NCBI RefSeq assembly: GCF_003752595.1
Contig: NZ_RKIJ01000016.1
Span: 57,948 to 121,947 of the forward strand
Origin: Cellulomonas sp. PhB143
GTDB lineage: Bacteria > Actinomycetota > Actinomycetes > Actinomycetales > Cellulomonadaceae
Reading direction: 5' to 3'
DNA: 64,000 nt
The position numbers and the translations under genes were made by a program. The notes below the pieces were generated by a model that saw nothing but the letters and a program-made list of their open reading frames with translations, ran no database searches and was not told the DNA's origin. This document shows, piece by piece, positions 61,295-64,000 of the stretch. Position 1 is the stretch's first letter. Every line of letters starts with the position of its first letter.

Positions 61295-61377
61295 CACACA
61301 CTCCCTCGTATTGATGAACTTCGATGGCAACGGACCACAACATATCCATATTCTTCGATGCATGGCAAGATGAGGGC
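61295..61377. promoter_or_regulatory. Divergent promoter region of the flavoprotein operon and arsR
   Basis: An AT-rich island for this genome. CTTCGATG occurs twice (61319-61326 and 61353-61360, same orientation, 34 bases apart), and CATATCCATATTC lies between. CAAGAT (61366-61371) stands six bases before the arsR ATG. Likely contains the ArsR binding sites controlling both directions. Confidence 0.55.
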
Positions 61378-61758
61378 ATGACCGTGACGGAACTGGCCCT
61401 GGAACCACTGGCGTCGTCTTCGCCGGCGGCTGGATGCTGCGGACCCGCCGACGACTCCGCCGTCGACCACGAGACCGCCGTCGACGTCGCCCGCCGCTTC
61501 AAGGCGCTCGCCGACCCGGCCCGCGTGCAGCTGCTCTCGATCGCCGCCGCGCACGAGGGGCACGAGGTGTGCGTCTGCGACCTGACCGGCCCGCTCGGCC
61601 TCGCGCAGCCCACCGTCAGCCACCACCTCAAACTCCTCGTCGAGGCGGGGCTGCTCGAGCGCGACCAGCGCGGGCGCTGGGCGTACTACTCGCTGGTGCC
61701 GGGTGCGCTCGGTGGGCTCCGTGCCACGCTCGGCCGCATCGTCGCGCCGCAGGCATAG
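61378..61758 (+). CDS. arsR: ArsR family metalloregulator
   Basis: 126 residues. Winged helix with the arsenite-sensing GHEVCVCDLTGPLGLAQPTVS (CxC) and HHLKLLVEAGLLERDQRGRW; an extra Cys-Cys pair (AAGCCGPADD) lies in the N-terminal extension, resembling actinobacterial ArsR proteins that bind As(III) with N-terminal and helix cysteines. It represses until arsenite binds. The ATG at 61378 is preferred, six bases after CAAGAT; an ATG at 61324 lies inside the operator region. It is divergent from the flavoprotein-acetyltransferase operon and is the second ArsR-type domain in the island. Confidence 0.92.
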   Translation: MTVTELALEPLASSSPAAGCCGPADDSAVDHETAVDVARRFKALADPARVQLLSIAAAHEGHEVCVCDLTGPLGLAQPTVSHHLKLLVEAGLLERDQRGRWAYYSLVPGALGGLRATLGRIVAPQA

Positions 61759-62193
61759 CCGACGGTGCGCGCGACGGCCGCCCGATCCCCGTGCACGCAC
61801 CCTCGCCCGGTCCCGCGCACGTTTTCGCCGAACCACTCCCCGTACGCACCCTGGCCTGCGCCGACGCCGTCATGAAGGGTGCGTACGGGGTCCGTACGGG
61901 GTGGGTACCCCGTACGTTTGCGGTAACGCACCAGGTCCACCATCGAGCCATGGATACCTCGGCTTTCACGCGGCTCCGGGTGACGCGCCCGGCGGTGCCG
62001 ATTCGGCCCCGCCGAACGGTCGTCGTCGAAGTTGTAGGGCGTGATGTCTGCGCGACGGCGGCCGGCGGTCGCCGAACCGGGCATTTCGGGGAAGCCAACG
62101 GTGCCGCGGACTCAGCGGCACCGTGCGACCTGCGCGAGGACGTCTGCGCCGCATTGAGCGACGCCCGCAGTCGTCGCTCATGAGGTCGCGACC
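61759..62193. other. Non-coding region with nested inverted repeats between arsR and xis
   Basis: No gene supported. CCGTACGCACCCT (61840-61852) pairs with AGGGTGCGTACGG (61876-61888), 13-bp perfect arms with a 23-base loop; next to it CGTACGGGGT (61893-61902) pairs with ACCCCGTACG (61907-61916) around four bases. The motif CCGTACG recurs in all arms. Between convergent arsR and int-xis these could end both transcripts, or bind an element-encoded protein. Confidence 0.55.
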
Positions 62194-62409
62194 TTACGGC
62201 CGGGCCGACGGGATGGCGATCGCCAGCCGCTCGCGCAGCTCGTCCAGGTCGACCCGGATGAGTCTCCCCACCCGGTACCCGGTGACCGTGCCGTCGGCGA
62301 TGCGCCGACGGATGGTCTTCACCGACACGCTGAACTCCTCCGCCGCGTCGGCCAGGGCCACGAGTTGCCCGCGGCTCACCGACCGGTTCTTCGCGGTCGT
62401 GGTTCGCAT
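62194..62409 (-). CDS. xis: Small helix-turn-helix protein, probable excisionase
   Basis: 71 residues with a MerR-like/excisionase HTH: LVALADAAEEFSVSVKTIRR then IADGTVTGYRVGRLIRVDLDEL, the classic HTH_17 layout. Such proteins bend DNA at att sites and bias the integrase toward excision. ATG 62409 has GGAGAA correctly spaced upstream. It follows the integrase gene on the same strand after a 37-base gap, an order opposite to the usual xis-int. A longer in-frame version overlapping int is possible but lacks support. Confidence 0.8.
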   Translation of the reverse strand: MRTTTAKNRSVSRGQLVALADAAEEFSVSVKTIRRRIADGTVTGYRVGRLIRVDLDELRERLAIAIPSARP

Positions 62410-62446
62410 GATCGTTCTCCTTCCCGGCGGCGCCGATGCGTCGTCG

Positions 62447-63727
62447 TCACGACAAAGGTGTGCCGTCGGGTCCAGGAGGTGCCCCAGGGCCCCGTCCCGG
62501 CGGTTCCGAGCTCCGTACGTCCCGCTCGCCAAGCCGGCGACGCTCACGACGTGCGGCAAGCTCGTCCTCACGAGCCATCGCCGCCATCCGCTCGGCGATC
62601 ATGCGGTCCCGGTCGGCAGCCGCATGCTGATAGATCATCGCCACCCGCGCCTCGGAATGCCCGGCACGATGCATCAGCTCGGCGGCGGTCGCGCCGGCCC
62701 GGGCCGCCATCGTCAGGCTCGTGTGCCGCAGATCGTGCGTCCGCACGTCCGGCAGCCCCGCCTTCTCCCGGGCACGGATCCAGGCGTACCGCCACGTCCC
62801 CTCGGGGAGCACTCCCCCGGACCGCCCCGGGAACAGCAGCCCGTCTCGCCCCGGCTGGGCGAACCGCTCGACGTGGACCCCGAGGACGAGCGCCAGCTCC
62901 TCCGGGATCGCCACCGTCCGGTATCCAGCCTCGGTCTTGACGCGGCCGACGACGGCATTGATGCCTCTGCCGCCCTGGGAGACGTTCTGCGCCACGCTGA
63001 CGGACGCCTCCGTCTGGTCCCGCAGGTCCACGTCCCGGCGGCGCAGCGCACGGGCCTCGCCAATCCGTAAGCCCGTCCAGCTCAGCAGGTCGGCCAGCGC
63101 CCGCAGGTGCTCGGGCAAGGCCAGAGCGAGCGACTCCACGTCCGTCGGCGTCAAGACGACGGGCTGGTGCCGCCGTCGGTGCCGGCCGGCGCCCACCACA
63201 CGGGCGGGAGATGCGTCGATCAACCCGCGAGCGACGGCACCCTTGAATACGGACGACAGAAACTTGTACGCCTGTGCGGCCTCACCGGACCCGTCACCGG
63301 AGGTCCGCTTCGCCACCTTGGCGCGAGCTCGAGCCTCACGCTTGACGCGCGCGTACCACGCAGAGACGTCGGCGACAGTGATCGCGTCCAGGTACATCTT
63401 GCCGATCGTCGGCTCGATGTGGACCCGAAGCGTCCGCGTGTAGTTCCTCAACGTGCCGGGCGCGAGCGTCCGGTCATCGACGTACTCCGCAGCCCATTGG
63501 TTCAGAGTCGGTCGGTCGACAACGGTGTCGCGGCGGTCGGGAGGCAGCCACTCGTTGCGGTCGACGATCCGGCGTTCGTCGACCAGCCACGCCTCGGCTG
63601 CCATCCGGTCACCGAACTGGCGCGTGTAGCGGTTGCCGTCGGGACCGTTGTAGCGCGCCCTCCAAGCGACGATCTTCTTCGTCTTGGTGCTCTTGCGAGC
63701 CTCGAGCTCACCGAACGGCCGTCGCAT
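62447..63727 (-). CDS. int: Tyrosine recombinase (integrase)
   Basis: 426 residues. The N-terminal part has an arm-binding-like region (FGELEARKSTKTKKIVAWRARY) and a SAM-like core-binding domain (LNQWAAEYVDD onward, about 105-200). The catalytic domain carries the first Arg in LLSWTGLRIGEARALRR, HDLRHTSLTMAARAG (His-x-x-Arg), GHSEARVAMIYQHA (His and the nucleophilic Tyr). It would integrate the element at the tRNA-Val 3' end, whose remains flank the element. ATG 63727 is the likely start (GTG 63733 is also possible); the Shine-Dalgarno is weak. Confidence 0.93.
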   Translation of the reverse strand: MRRPFGELEARKSTKTKKIVAWRARYNGPDGNRYTRQFGDRMAAEAWLVDERRIVDRNEWLPPDRRDTVVDRPTLNQWAAEYVDDRTLAPGTLRNYTRTLRVHIEPTIGKMYLDAITVADVSAWYARVKREARARAKVAKRTSGDGSGEAAQAYKFLSSVFKGAVARGLIDASPARVVGAGRHRRRHQPVVLTPTDVESLALALPEHLRALADLLSWTGLRIGEARALRRRDVDLRDQTEASVSVAQNVSQGGRGINAVVGRVKTEAGYRTVAIPEELALVLGVHVERFAQPGRDGLLFPGRSGGVLPEGTWRYAWIRAREKAGLPDVRTHDLRHTSLTMAARAGATAAELMHRAGHSEARVAMIYQHAAADRDRMIAERMAAMAREDELAARRERRRLGERDVRSSEPPGRGPGAPPGPDGTPLS

Positions 63728-63853
63728 GCTCACCAAGACCACCACCCCCGTTCGCACAGAAGGTGTGTCCGGTACTCCCGGATCTCTCGGGGGTCTGTAG
63801 GGGGTCCAGGAGTCCCCTCGGGGGTATCCCGGGCCAATCGTGTCCACGAGCGG

Positions 63854-63876
63854 CGGGAGCAAAGCTGCAGGTCAGC
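63854..63876. repeat. Right arm of the element's subterminal inverted repeat
   Basis: CAAAGCTGCAGGTCAGC (63860-63876) is the exact inverse of 49914-49930; two differences over 23 bases. It lies between the integrase start and attR, where arm-type integrase sites are expected. Confidence 0.75.
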
Positions 63877-63894
63877 GCAAGAAAAGCAGGGGTG

Positions 63895-63907
63895 GTGGGC
63901 CCGGAGG
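63895..63907. other. Right attachment site, interrupted
   Basis: GTGGGCCCGGAGG equals the first 13 bases of the left attachment site (49858-49870), i.e. the acceptor end of tRNA-Val. After this the sequences diverge abruptly because an IS481-type end begins; the remaining ~31 bases of the core and the tRNA 5' half should lie beyond the IS. Confidence 0.75.
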
Positions 63908-64000
63908 TGTGCTGGTTCACGACATCGTTCACATATGAGTCGGGACATCGTTCATAGCCCCCGGCGCCTCGACGATGAGGCATGTCGAAGGCCAAAGTCA
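63908..64000 (+). mobile_element. IS481-type insertion sequence, left end (runs off the window)
   Basis: Begins TGTGCTGGTTCACGACATCG and contains repeated CATCGTTCA units (63923-63931, 63946-63954), typical of IS481-group ends, followed by the transposase start codon at 63982. Inserted in the T-arm part of the tRNA-Val/att sequence. Confidence 0.7.
63982..64000 (+). CDS. IS481-type transposase, first residues only
   Basis: ATG 63982 with GATGAGG just upstream reads MSKAKV before the window ends, like the first residues of IS481-family transposases (MSKA-type starts). Only six codons are visible, so the call depends on the terminal repeat context. Confidence 0.5.

Larger units (their letters stand above)
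49858..63907. mobile_element. Integrative mobilizable element in tRNA-Val(UAC), carrying AIPR and arsenic cargo
   Basis: About 14 kb. The left end carries the 3' part of tRNA-Val as attL; the right end repeats the first 13 bases of that core (GTGGGCCCGGAGG, 63895-63907) and is then cut by an IS. Integrase and probable excisionase lie at the right end, beside where the intact tRNA gene should be, which is the usual polarity. A MobF relaxase is present; no VirD4/TraG coupling protein, VirB4 or other transfer gene was seen, so it should need a helper element. Cargo: an AIPR gene at the left and an arsenic-resistance island at the right. Inverted 23-base repeats lie inside both ends. Confidence 0.85.

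Noticed and set aside
49914..63876. The whole island as a DNA transposon bounded by terminal inverted repeats.
   Set aside because: The repeats are inside the ends, no DDE transposase is within, and a tyrosine integrase with tRNA att remnants explains the boundaries better.

Overview
This is a very GC-rich window from a high-GC Gram-positive bacterium (Actinomycetota), most likely order Micrococcales and close to Cellulomonas, Cellulosimicrobium or Isoptericola. The basis is the gene set (GlnA1/GlnE/GlnA2 cluster, polyphosphate glucokinase, DUF3043 and DUF4191 proteins, SucB with two lipoyl domains, bifunctional RNase H/phosphatase, a secreted GH92 mannosidase), frequent GTG starts, and many start codons lying 6-7 bases after a TAnnnT -10 hexamer (leaderless pattern). 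No rRNA, complete tRNA or CRISPR array is present.

Chromosomal backbone, about 1-49.8 kb. 0-2.5 kb: start of cytochrome oxidase subunit II (ctaC), a cysteine-desulfurase-like protein that has lost its PLP lysine, an overlapping TusA-like protein, and the Fe-S carrier ErpA. 2.5-12.4 kb: glycerate kinase-like gene, nadA, a DJ-1/PfpI protein, thioesterase, M20 dipeptidase, DUF3043, a four-gene pyrD operon with membrane proteins, and leucyl aminopeptidase. 12.5-25.4 kb: lipoate-centred metabolism (lpdA, sucB, lipB, lipA) interleaved with an epimerase, a pseudokinase, a Gfo/Idh/MocA oxidoreductase and a MarR-MMPL efflux pair. 25.4-32.2 kb: nitrogen assimilation (glnA1 behind a GlnR-type box, glnE, glnA2). 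32.3-36.9 kb: nadE, panB, map, ppgK. 37-41.1 kb: a large secreted GH92 alpha-mannosidase behind a LacI-type operator, bracketed by two nearly identical terminator hairpins. 41.2-49.8 kb: rnpB, tautomerase-like protein, yaaA, an ArsB-like transporter with a possible 8-codon leader peptide, RNase H/phosphatase, a coiled-coil protein with a ruined zinc ribbon, NIF3, a lipoprotein, a TetR-GNAT fusion and a DUF1905 protein.

Mobile element, 49858-63907 (about 14 kb). It sits at a tRNA-Val(UAC) gene: the left end carries only the displaced 3' part of the tRNA, and the right end carries the first 13 bases of the same att core, cut by an IS481-type insertion that runs off the window. It encodes a tyrosine integrase, a small HTH protein (likely excisionase) and a MobF relaxase, but no coupling protein or type IV secretion genes, so it is best read as an integrative mobilizable element. 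Its cargo is a stand-alone AIPR-family gene (phage-resistance class, clearly AT-richer than everything else) and an arsenic island: wrecked thioredoxin reductase, ACR3 arsenite efflux, an ArsR-ArsC fusion, a second ArsC, an ArsN-like N-acetyltransferase, an FAD oxidoreductase, and a second ArsR transcribed divergently. Near-perfect 23-base inverted repeats lie just inside both ends.

How it fits together: the island combines arsenate reduction and arsenite export with a two-gene module (flavoprotein plus acetyltransferase) that may handle an organoarsenical, all under ArsR repressors, alongside a probable defence gene, on an element that probably borrows another element's conjugation machinery. 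Gene functions are inferred by recognising family motifs; no database search was possible.
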